This document shows, one piece after another, positions 1 to 5,591 of a stretch of 5,959 nucleotides of DNA (position 1 is the stretch's first letter; every line of letters starts with the position of its first letter). Under the pieces are notes generated by a model. The model saw only the letters and a program-made list of their open reading frames with translations, was not told where the DNA came from and searched no databases. The translations under genes and the position numbers were made by a program. The DNA lies in assembly GCA_029784795.1 (NCBI GenBank), contig JAFMAW010000055.1, forward strand, positions 1 to 5,959. Reading direction: 5' to 3'. This DNA is from Nitrososphaerota archaeon. GTDB lineage: Archaea; Thermoproteota; Nitrososphaeria; Nitrososphaerales; UBA183.

Positions 1-449
1 GAGGCCCTGGTGGAGACGGCGTCTGCCGGGACGATGACCTTCATCTTCGGCACCGCCCGCATTATCGCTATGTCTTCGACCTGCTGGTGGGACGCCCCGT
101 CGGGCCCCACGGAGATCCCTCCGTGCGAGCAGACGATCTTTACGTTGAGGTTCGGGTACGCGATGTTGTTGCGTATCTGGTCCACCGACTTGCCCGGGAC
201 GAAGATGGCGTAGGTCCCGGCGTAGGCGATCTTCCCGGCCAAGGCCATGCCCGCGGCGATGGAGACGAGGTTCTGCTCGGCGATGCCCACGTTGAAGAAG
301 CGCTCGGGGAACTTCGTGGCGAAGACGCCTGACTTTAGCGAGCTCGTGGTGTCGGCTCCCACGACCACGACGTCCTTGTTTTCGGCGCCGAGCTCAAGCA
401 GCGCGTCCCCGTAGGCGTCCCTCATGGCGGCCACCCTTGAGAGCGTCAC
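1..449 (-). CDS. tkt: Transketolase C-terminal subunit (partial, 3' end beyond window)
   Basis: This is the second half of an archaeal split transketolase (pyrimidine-binding domain and, beyond the edge, the C-terminal domain). With the N-terminal subunit it transfers two-carbon ketol units between sugar phosphates in the cytoplasm. About 149 codons are visible. They include GADTTSSL near residue 32, the GIAEQNL motif near residue 58, whose Glu activates the thiamine diphosphate, a FVPGKSVDQIRN segment, and SHGGISVGPDGASHQQ followed by a VIVPAD segment. All are hallmarks of transketolase and related 1-deoxyxylulose-5-phosphate synthase family Pyr domains. The GTG at 449-447 was chosen because it overlaps the rpe stop (GTGA) and has a GAGGAGG ribosome site five bases upstream. 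An in-frame ATG eight codons later is less well supported. The reading frame was translated by hand and is open to the window edge. DXS is unlikely because a matching transketolase N-half lies two genes upstream. Confidence 0.93.
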   Translation of the reverse strand, partial: MTLSRVAAMRDAYGDALLELGAENKDVVVVGADTTSSLKSGVFATKFPERFFNVGIAEQNLVSIAAGMALAGKIAYAGTYAIFVPGKSVDQIRNNIAYPNLNVKIVCSHGGISVGPDGASHQQVEDIAIMRAVPKMKVIVPADAVSTRA

Positions 450-1141
450 TTCCGCCTCCTCGCGCTCTCGGCCCTCTCTCTGAGGACGGCTACGGCCCCC
501 ACCGGGTCCTTCTTCCCGTAGACGCCGGCCCCGGCGACCAGGACGTTGCCCCCCCTCCTGACGACCTCCTGGACGTTCTCGGGTTCCACCCCTCCGTCCA
601 CCTCGAGGTCCGTCCCGAGGCCATTCTCCTCGATGTACTCCCTCGCCTTCTGGAGCTTCGGGAGGACGGCAGGGTCCAGCTTCTGCCCGCTGAAACCGGG
701 GTTCACTGTCATGACGACCAGGGCCGAGACCTTGTCGAGGCGCTCCAGCGCCCACTTCGGGACCTCCGTCTCCGGTTTGACGGCAAGGCCCACCTCGCGC
801 CCTCTCGCCCGGACGGTCCGCTGAAGGTCGTCGAAGACGCTCCCGTTCATGACCTCGGTGTGGAAGGTGATGATGTCCGACCCGGCGTCAAGGAACTTGT
901 CCACGTAGGCCTGGGGGTTTTCTATCATGAGGTGGGTGTCGAACTTCAGGTCAGTCCTGGACCTCAGCGCCTTCACGGTGCCGGGCCCGAACGTGATGTT
1001 GGGGGCGAAGTGGCCGTCTATGACGTCCAAGTGCACCTGGTCCGCGCGCCCCTGGACCGAGATCTCCACGGCCCTCTCTAGGTCCCCGAGGTCCCAGGCG
1101 AGTATCGAAGGGGCGATCCGTATCCCGTTCATCTCATCCAT
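446..1141 (-). CDS. rpe: Ribulose-phosphate 3-epimerase
   Basis: This cytoplasmic TIM-barrel enzyme interconverts D-ribulose-5-phosphate and D-xylulose-5-phosphate and so supplies the ketose donor for transketolase. The protein is 231 aa, a normal length for the family. Signature segments are APSIL (10-14), VHLDVIDG (36-43), FDTHLMI (67-73), MTVNPGFSGQ (144-153) and the phosphate-binding VDGGV (181-185). The family's metal ligands and acid/base residues correspond to His37, Asp39, His70 and Asp182, all present. Near the C-terminus VAGAGVYG replaces the more usual AGSAVF, a mild variation. The gene sits between the two transketolase genes: its ATG follows the upstream TGA directly and its own TGA overlaps the next GTG. 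A second ATG at 1132 (MNGIRIAPS) has a GGTGA nine bases upstream and may be the true start, which would remove only three residues. Confidence 0.95.
   Translation of the reverse strand: MDEMNGIRIAPSILAWDLGDLERAVEISVQGRADQVHLDVIDGHFAPNITFGPGTVKALRSRTDLKFDTHLMIENPQAYVDKFLDAGSDIITFHTEVMNGSVFDDLQRTVRARGREVGLAVKPETEVPKWALERLDKVSALVVMTVNPGFSGQKLDPAVLPKLQKAREYIEENGLGTDLEVDGGVEPENVQEVVRRGGNVLVAGAGVYGKKDPVGAVAVLRERAESARRRK
455..461 (-). promoter_or_regulatory. Ribosome binding site of transketolase C-subunit
   Basis: GAGGAGG lies five bases before the GTG at 449-447. It decides this start over the in-frame ATG eight codons downstream. It lies inside the end of the rpe coding sequence. Confidence 0.75.
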
Positions 1142-1146
1142 TCACC
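1142..1146 (-). promoter_or_regulatory. Candidate ribosome binding site of rpe
   Basis: GGTGA, made partly from the transketolase N-subunit stop codon, abuts the ATG at 1141 but lies nine bases before the ATG at 1132. This spacing favours the 1132 start (protein MNGIRIAPS...), though both ATGs are in frame. Confidence 0.5.
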
Positions 1147-1960
1147 CTAGCTCGCTCAGGACGTCGCGGAGCTTGTCCTTGGCCGGCGGGGTTCCGTGGT
1201 AGTGCGGCGACCACTCCATGAACGAGATCCCCTTCCCCTTCACCGTATGGGCGATGATCACCGTCGGCCTGTTCCTGGTGCTGGTCGCCAGGTCGAAGCC
1301 GTCCATCAGCTGTGGGAGGTCGTAGCCGTCCACCTCTATCACGTTCCAGTTGAACGCACGCCACTTCGCCGCCAGGGGCTCCAGCGGCATCACCTGCTCC
1401 GTCAGCCCGTCCTGCTGGATGCCGTTCCTGTCTATTATCGCGGTGAGGTTGTCGAGGCGGAACTTCGACGCCGCCATGGCGGCCTCCCACACCTGCCCCT
1501 CCTGCTGCTCGCCGTCCCCCATGAGGACGTAGGTCCGGTATGACCTCCCGTCGAGCTTGGCCACCAGGGAGGTGCCCACGGCGAGCGAGAGACCGATCCC
1601 CTCGGACCCTGCAGGCGCCTCGATTCCGGGGATGCCCATCGAAGGGTGCCCCTGAAGCATCGACCCCATCTTCCTGAGGGTCATCAGCTCCTCGACTGGG
1701 AAGTAGCCGGCCTGGGCCAGGATCGAGTAGAGGAGCGGGGCGGCGTGTCCCTTGCTCAGGAAGAACCTGTCCCTGTCGGGCCACTTCGGGTTCTTGGGGT
1801 CGTGGTGCATCACCCGGAAGTAGAGCGTGACCAGCAGCTCGACAGCGGACAGGGAGCCCCCCGGGTGCCCGGAGCCGGCCTCCGCCAGCGCCTCGAGTAT
1901 CAGCTTGCGGGTATTCCTTGCGGTCTCCTTGAGCCTGATGACCTCCTGGGCTGTCTCCAC
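1142..1960 (-). CDS. tkt: Transketolase N-terminal subunit
   Basis: This is the thiamine-diphosphate (PP) domain half of a split transketolase, 272 aa, the typical size of the separate archaeal N-subunit. It must pair with the C-subunit encoded at 449-1 to form the active site. Visible motifs are GSGHPGG (29-35), FFLSKGHAAPLLY (66-78), GHPS (104-107), and the ThDP/Mg-binding stretch that starts GDGEQQEG at 148 and ends IIDRNG at 180 (Asp149 and Asn179 as likely metal ligands). HTVKGKGISFME (238-249) is the conserved end of the domain. The GTG start at 1960 overlaps the TAG stop of the upstream kinase by one base and is preceded by GGTGAGGAG, so translation is probably coupled. The ORF ends at a TGA that directly abuts the rpe ATG. 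The other family with this domain, the DXS N-half, is less likely given the epimerase neighbour. Confidence 0.95.
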   Translation of the reverse strand: METAQEVIRLKETARNTRKLILEALAEAGSGHPGGSLSAVELLVTLYFRVMHHDPKNPKWPDRDRFFLSKGHAAPLLYSILAQAGYFPVEELMTLRKMGSMLQGHPSMGIPGIEAPAGSEGIGLSLAVGTSLVAKLDGRSYRTYVLMGDGEQQEGQVWEAAMAASKFRLDNLTAIIDRNGIQQDGLTEQVMPLEPLAAKWRAFNWNVIEVDGYDLPQLMDGFDLATSTRNRPTVIIAHTVKGKGISFMEWSPHYHGTPPAKDKLRDVLSELG

Positions 1961-3000
1961 TATCTCCTCACCGGCACCTGCACTATCCTGCTCACGAAGT
2001 CCCCCGCGCCGAGTGCCTTCTCTTCGAGGTTGTGCAGCGATAGGGACGCGATCCTTGGGAGCTCGCTCTTCGCCTGCCCCGCTATGTTGCTCAGGACGGC
2101 GGCCTGGAAGGGGTTCCCTCCCGATACCACGGCCAGGCTGAAGACCCCGGTCATGGCGTCTCTGACCCCGACCTTGCTGAACAGGTTCTTCTTCCCCCCG
2201 ATGGGCGGGAACAGCGTGACGTTCTCCTTGTCGAAGAGGGTGACCCCCTGCTCTCCGCGGGTGACCAGTATCGCCTTCGACTCCAGCCGGCTGAGGAGGT
2301 TGACCCCCATATTCCTGAGGCTCGTCTCGTTGACCATGGCCATCCCCGTGGCGTGCGCCGCCTCTTCGAGGTTGGATTTCACGTAGGTGACGCCTGAGAA
2401 GTCGAGGTAGTGCCGCATCTTCGGCTGCCCCACGACTATCTTCCCGAGCGAGTGCGCCGCTGCCACTATCCCCCCTATCAGGTAGCTGGTCACCGCGCCC
2501 CTGTCGTAGTCTGAGATTATCACGCAGTCGACGTCCTTCACCTGGGGCTCGGCCTCGGCGAGGAGCTTCTTCGACAGGACCGCGGGGGCGTCCCTCCTGT
2601 CCTCCTTGTCCACCCTTAGGGCGTGGAAGTTGTTGACCAGATACCAGGTCCGTAGCGAGGTCGGCCTGGTGGCGTCGGTCACCACCCCGCCGAAGGAAAG
2701 ACCGTACTTCGTGAACTCGGACTTTAGCCAGGTCCCGTACTCGTCGGACCCTACGAGTCCCACCAGCCTGACGGACGCGCCCAGGGACGCCAGCTCCCTG
2801 GAGAGGTTGGCCGCGCCTCCGGGTAGGACGGTCTGCCCCACGAAGTCCCCCGCGGGGACAGGGGCCTCCCTCGCGAGCTTGCGGGCTGCTATCTCGACGA
2901 AGCGGCTGACGAGCAGGTCGCCTATCACCAGGACCTTGCGGCCCTGGAACTGGCGGAGGACAGAGGTCAGCTTCTCTCCGTCGACCGAGTCCAGCGGCAA
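1960..3000 (-). CDS. PfkB-family sugar kinase, RfaE/HldE-kinase-like, divergent
   Basis: This 346-aa ribokinase-fold protein most resembles the heptose-7-phosphate kinase domain of HldE/RfaE. Matching segments are VLVIGDLLVSRFVE (23-36), REAPVPAGDF (44-53), PGGAANLSREL (60-70), LVGSDEYG (82-89), LRVDKED (128-134), IISDYDRG (161-168), an NxxE motif at 210-213 and LVTRGEQG (245-252). Several key positions differ. The sugar-contacting Asp in GDxxLDR is Ser32, VDPK is GQPK (191-194), and the catalytic GAGD is GVRD (278-281), keeping the Asp but losing the anion-hole glycine. It may be a kinase with altered specificity, a weak enzyme or a pseudokinase. It is the first gene of the pentose-phosphate operon and overlaps the transketolase N-subunit gene by one base. 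Its TTG start lacks a clear ribosome site, but no in-frame ATG or GTG lies nearby upstream. The exact substrate is not determinable from sequence; a heptose or pentose phosphate is inferred from context. Confidence 0.85.
   Translation of the reverse strand: MPLDSVDGEKLTSVLRQFQGRKVLVIGDLLVSRFVEIAARKLAREAPVPAGDFVGQTVLPGGAANLSRELASLGASVRLVGLVGSDEYGTWLKSEFTKYGLSFGGVVTDATRPTSLRTWYLVNNFHALRVDKEDRRDAPAVLSKKLLAEAEPQVKDVDCVIISDYDRGAVTSYLIGGIVAAAHSLGKIVVGQPKMRHYLDFSGVTYVKSNLEEAAHATGMAMVNETSLRNMGVNLLSRLESKAILVTRGEQGVTLFDKENVTLFPPIGGKKNLFSKVGVRDAMTGVFSLAVVSGGNPFQAAVLSNIAGQAKSELPRIASLSLHNLEEKALGAGDFVSRIVQVPVRR
1964..1972 (-). promoter_or_regulatory. Ribosome binding site of transketolase N-subunit
   Basis: GGTGAGGAG at the very end of the kinase gene. 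Its GGTGA part is seven bases from the GTG at 1960-1958. It supports this GTG as the start and translational coupling with the kinase. Confidence 0.75.
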
Positions 3001-3003
3001 CCT

Positions 3004-3015
3004 TTTTTCGAAAAA
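3004..3015 (-). terminator. AT palindrome and oligo-T tract, possible archaeal terminator
   Basis: TTTTTCGAAAAA is a perfect 12-base palindrome and the most AT-rich patch in this otherwise GC-rich stretch. On the transcribed strand it gives a run of five T about 20 bases after the stop of the HTH gene. Archaeal transcription commonly ends at oligo-T tracts without a stable hairpin. It also lies only four bases before the TTG of the kinase gene, so it could instead be a protein-binding site in the kinase leader. Both readings are inference. Confidence 0.35.
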
Positions 3016-3034
3016 TGACTTGCCTCCGCCCCTA

Positions 3035-3042
3035 GTTAAAGC
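3035..3042 (-). promoter_or_regulatory. TATA-like box for the kinase/transketolase operon
   Basis: GCTTTAAC on the minus strand overlaps the stop codon of the HTH gene. Its centre is about 38 bases before the kinase TTG. With the usual archaeal spacing of 25-27 bases to the transcript start, it would give a leader of roughly a dozen bases. No convincing BRE element is seen, and the call rests on AT-richness and position alone. Confidence 0.3.
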
Positions 3043-3542
3043 TTGGGCGGTTTGCTTTCATCCGTCGTCCCCTGTTCTTTCCACTTCTCCGCCAGGAGCT
3101 CGCCGATGACCTCGACCGCCCTCCTCAACTCCCTGTCCATGGCCAGGGGGTCGTAGCCCTTGGGGGGCGGGTAGTCAAGGAACCGCTGGTTGGGGTCGGC
3201 TCCGAGGAAGTCCTTGCTGGCCTCGTAGATCGTCATCAGGGTGGGCCCGTCTAGCCTCCGGAGCTCCGACTTCCAGGAGTGATGGAACCCTTTGTCGGAG
3301 AGGAAGGTCAGCTTCACGTCTCCCTCCGCCTCTTTCTTCACGTCCTCCCAGAAGACCCTGTCGAACTCGTTGGACGACGCCCTCCCAGACTTCAGCTTGG
3401 CCTCATAGGAGCTGATGAGCCCTGAGACCCTGTCTGGGCCGATCTCGAAGTGGGCCGCGATCTGGTCCGGGGTGAGGCCGAGCCCCTTCAGGTGGTAGGC
3501 CCCCTCTTCCAGGACCTCTTCGCTGATCTCGCCGTCCGACAC
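3036..3542 (-). CDS. Unrecognised protein with predicted helix-turn-helix
   Basis: I do not recognise this family. From the GTG at 3542 it is 168 aa, highly charged, with no signal peptide or membrane segment, so probably cytoplasmic. Residues 22-45 (start GLTPDQIAAHFEIG, then DRVSGLISSYE) have the spacing and hydrophobic pattern of a helix-turn-helix, suggesting DNA binding. The middle carries FWEDVKKEAEGDVKLTF (64-80) and a GFHHSWKSELRRL stretch (85-97). A Pro-rich YPPPKGYDP (124-132) precedes a helical, charged C-terminus. The frame stays open back to a GTG at 3617 with a GAGGAG seven bases upstream, which would add 25 residues. Those codons end in A or T far more often (8 of 25) than the next 33 (2 of 33) and encode an Ala/Arg-rich sequence, so I prefer 3542, where a TATA-like box sits at the right distance. 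It lies just before the pentose-phosphate operon and could regulate it, but that is only positional inference. Confidence 0.75.
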   Translation of the reverse strand: MSDGEISEEVLEEGAYHLKGLGLTPDQIAAHFEIGPDRVSGLISSYEAKLKSGRASSNEFDRVFWEDVKKEAEGDVKLTFLSDKGFHHSWKSELRRLDGPTLMTIYEASKDFLGADPNQRFLDYPPPKGYDPLAMDRELRRAVEVIGELLAEKWKEQGTTDESKPPKL

Positions 3543-3571
3543 AGTCAACGGGTCGGCCAGGCCCTGCCCCG

Positions 3572-3580
3572 CTTTAAGAT
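3572..3580 (-). promoter_or_regulatory. TATA-like box of the HTH gene
   Basis: ATCTTAAAG on the minus strand is an AT-rich island in GC-rich DNA. Its centre is about 34 bases before the GTG at 3542 and about 28 before an in-frame TTG at 3548. That fits a leaderless or very short-leader archaeal transcript. If it is real, the upstream GTG at 3617 cannot be used on this transcript. Confidence 0.4.
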
Positions 3581-3581
3581 G

Positions 3582-3602
3582 CGCGCGGCGAGCAGCCGCG
3601 CG
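3582..3602. repeat. GC-rich inverted repeat upstream of the HTH gene
   Basis: Eight-base perfect arms, CGCGCGGC and GCCGCGCG, flank a five-base spacer (GAGCA). The dyad sits directly upstream of the TATA-like box at 3572-3580. It could be an operator, or simply a stable RNA hairpin if transcription starts further upstream. Confidence 0.55.
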
Positions 3603-3640
3603 TCCAACCTGCCCCACTCAGGCACTCCTCGCGCCCGCTG

Positions 3641-3658
3641 CCCGCCCGACTAGGCGGG
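3641..3658. repeat. GC-rich inverted repeat
   Basis: Six-base arms CCCGCC and GGCGGG are separated by six bases. The spacer contains the TAG stop of a possible 27-codon micro-ORF (3733-3650). No T tract follows on the minus strand, so it does not look like a standard terminator. Confidence 0.4.
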
Positions 3659-3791
3659 GATCAGGAGCCGGTCCGAATGATGGTTGAGGGCCGTTTGAAC
3701 CTCGTCCGTGAGGCTTCTCTCAGTAGAAGGCATGGTCTACGGGCCCCAGGAGCTACGGTGGCGCCGGTTGATTCGAAAGACCTGGAATCTT

Positions 3792-3812
3792 ATCCCCGGC
3801 CTGGGGCGGGAT
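3792..3812 (-). terminator. Hairpin at the transporter stop, weak terminator candidate
   Basis: Directly after the transporter TGA the minus strand can fold, either as outer arms ATCCC/GGGAT or as CCCC/GGGG around a five-base loop. The following sequence (AAGATTCCAGG) has no oligo-T tract, so termination here is doubtful. Confidence 0.2.
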
Positions 3813-5524
3813 CAGCCGAGGGTGGGTCTGGAGTCTTTCTCGCTGGCTTGCTCGCCCTGGGGAGCCATCGGAAGGTGCACCTCGACCTTTACGCCCGTCG
3901 CCTTGCCAGCATCTACCTCGTGGATATACTTCTGGCCGCGGAGGACGGACGAGACGGCAGCAGCGAGGGAGAGGGCGACGCCTATGTAGAAGGAGAGCGC
4001 CAGGGCGTTCATGAACGCGGGGGCAATCGCGTTCGGGAAGAACGTCTGGCCTTCGAGGTTATTGATCACGCTCTGCGGAAGCTGTTGCACGACTGAAGCG
4101 AGCTGGGGGGCGGCAAGGATTGCACCCATCGGGTTGTATCCCAGGAAGGCCGCGAAAAGAGCCCCCGTGGGCGATATGTTGGCAAATGCAGGGGCGAGGT
4201 TAGAGGCGCCCGCGGTCTGGAGCGCACTCGCAAGCGCGCCTGGGAGATTGTTCGCGAGGCCTCCGATCACTATCGTGAAGAAGAGTGCGAGGCTCAGCGT
4301 CTGCCCGGTGTTCTGCAGGGTCGCCCTCATTCCCGACGCGACCCCCCTGTGCTCTTGAGGGACGGAGTTCATGATCGACGCGGTGTTCGGCGCGGCGAAC
4401 ATCCCGCTCCCTAATCCCATCACGAAGAGGATCCCTCCGAAGACCGGGTACGAGAAATTGTAAGGCAGTTGGGCCAACGCAAGGAAGGAGCCCGCCGAGA
4501 TGACCATCCCGAGGGTGGAGAAGCCCCTGGCGCCATATCTGTCGGAGAGATAGCCGCTCAGCGGTCCCATGACTACGAATCCGGCCATCATCGGAATCAT
4601 GAATATCCCAGACCAGAAGGGGGTGGACGAGTAAGAGTACCCGTGGAGGGGGAGCCAGATCCCTTGCAGGAGTATAATCAGCAAGATCATGACGCCGCCG
4701 CGCCCTATGGAGCCAAGCATCCCCGCGAAGTTGGCGGCGGCAAACATCCTGTTCTTGAAGAACCCCAGCCGGAACATCGGGTCTTGCACTCTAGCTTCGA
4801 CGAAGGGGAAGGCGACGAGCAAGGCTGCGCCCGCAACCAGTCCTGCTATCACCCAAGGATTGCTCCAGCCCATGAGCTGGTTCCCATAGGGGATGAGGCC
4901 GTAGGTCACGGCGATTAACAGCACGGTCAGGCCCACGCCGAAGGTCGCGTTCCCCAAGATGTCCAGCCTCTGGTTCTTCCTTATGGTGGCGAGCTCCTTG
5001 AGCTTCAGATACGACCAGGCCGTCCCGAACACGCCCACCGGCACGCTGACGAGGAAGACGAAGCGCCAGTCAATCGCCGCGAGTATCCCCCCAAGCACGA
5101 GTCCTAGCAGCGACCCTGCCAGGGCTGCCACCTGGTTGATGCCCAGAGCCTTGCCCCTTTCGCGGTATGGGAAGGCGTCCGTCAGGATGGCGGCGCTGTT
5201 CGCGAAGAGGAAGGCCCCCCCTACCCCCTGCAGTATCCTGAAGAAAATCAGCTCGAGGGCGCCGGCGTCGTGGATGTTCGGCGTGAGGAAGAGGAGGACC
5301 GAACCTACTGTGAAGATTGCGAAGCCCAAGTTGTAGAGCCTCACCCTCCCGTACATGTCGGAGAGGCGTCCGAACGTGACCAGCATTGTCGCCGTGACCA
5401 CGCTGTACCCGAAGAGGATCCAGAGGAGGTACTGGAAAGAGGTCAGCGGGTCAATCTGTATCCCCCTGAAAATGGCTGGGAGGGAAATGAGGGTTATGGT
5501 GCCGTTGATGGAGGCCATGAGCAC
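3812..5524 (-). CDS. DHA2-type MFS drug/solute transporter, start codon problematic
   Basis: A major facilitator superfamily membrane exporter of the DHA2 (EmrB/QacA, 14-TM) type, 570 aa from the first canonical start. Motif [10 protein letters not shown] (52-60), lies in the TM2-TM3 loop. The TM4 region [19 protein letters not shown] (96-114) and [13 protein letters not shown] (152-164) match the family. A second motif A-like loop, [11 protein letters not shown] (324-334), marks the second half of the fold. Many hydrophobic segments follow, and the C-terminal tail is soluble. Motif C has Leu142 where antiporters usually have Pro ([10 protein letters not shown]). The GTG at 5524 has no ribosome site and would cut off the start of TM1. 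In-frame sequence upstream ([13 protein letters not shown], from 5563) matches the usual N-terminus of such proteins, but the frame has no ATG, GTG or TTG back to a stop at 5659-5657. It lies just after the dienelactone hydrolase gene and is probably co-transcribed. The substrate is unknown. Confidence 0.88.
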   Translation of the reverse strand: MLMASINGTITLISLPAIFRGIQIDPLTSFQYLLWILFGYSVVTATMLVTFGRLSDMYGRVRLYNLGFAIFTVGSVLLFLTPNIHDAGALELIFFRILQGVGGAFLFANSAAILTDAFPYRERGKALGINQVAALAGSLLGLVLGGILAAIDWRFVFLVSVPVGVFGTAWSYLKLKELATIRKNQRLDILGNATFGVGLTVLLIAVTYGLIPYGNQLMGWSNPWVIAGLVAGAALLVAFPFVEARVQDPMFRLGFFKNRMFAAANFAGMLGSIGRGGVMILLIILLQGIWLPLHGYSYSSTPFWSGIFMIPMMAGFVVMGPLSGYLSDRYGARGFSTLGMVISAGSFLALAQLPYNFSYPVFGGILFVMGLGSGMFAAPNTASIMNSVPQEHRGVASGMRATLQNTGQTLSLALFFTIVIGGLANNLPGALASALQTAGASNLAPAFANISPTGALFAAFLGYNPMGAILAAPQLASVVQQLPQSVINNLEGQTFFPNAIAPAFMNALALSFYIGVALSLAAAVSSVLRGQKYIHEVDAGKATGVKVEVHLPMAPQGEQASEKDSRPTLG

Positions 5525-5563
5525 ACCGACCGTTGTGTTGGAGAGTGCGACCCACTTGTACTC

Positions 5564-5591
5564 GACCGTTCGGCGTTCACCTGCCCTCTTT
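5564..5591 (-). promoter_or_regulatory. Probable translation start region of the transporter
   Basis: AGGTGA at 5582-5577 lies ten bases before codon GTC at 5566-5564, exactly where homology suggests the initiator Met of (M)[13 protein letters not shown] at 5580 preceded by AGAGG is a competing start, but it reads a different frame. Either the start codon is altered, or one base is missing between 5577 and 5564. Confidence 0.45.

Larger units (their letters stand above)
3543..3811. other. Intergenic stretch without a convincing gene
   Basis: About 270 bases between the transporter and the HTH gene. It holds the two GC-rich inverted repeats, the TATA-like box, and one possible micro-ORF on the minus strand at 3733-3650. 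That ORF has 27 codons, starting MPSTERSLTDEVQ, with no clear ribosome site. I looked for tRNA cloverleafs and found no T-arm or matching acceptor ends. The region's codon pattern is not that of the neighbouring genes, and it most likely carries the transporter 3' end and the HTH gene's promoter region. Confidence 0.5.

Noticed and set aside
437..1081. Long plus-strand ORF opposite rpe
   Set aside because: It is antisense to a clearly conserved enzyme gene. Its Pro/Arg/Leu/Asp-rich product is typical of a shadow frame in GC-rich DNA.
1646..2386. Long plus-strand ORF opposite the transketolase N-subunit and kinase genes
   Set aside because: It spans the junction of two well-supported minus-strand genes and its product has no recognisable motif.
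3555..3634. tRNA-Ser(GCT)-like stretch on the minus strand (GCGAGGA acceptor-like start, TGCCTGAGTGG D-arm-like segment, CGCGG-CTGCTCG-CCGCG anticodon-like arm)
   Set aside because: The D-arm to anticodon-arm distance is too long, position 37 would be C, and no T-arm (TTCRA) or complementary acceptor 3' end follows. The arm is better seen as part of the eight-base dyad.
3677..4096. Plus-strand ORF running from the intergenic region into the transporter gene
   Set aside because: Most of it is antisense to conserved transporter sequence, and its product is Gly/Arg/Glu-rich without motifs.
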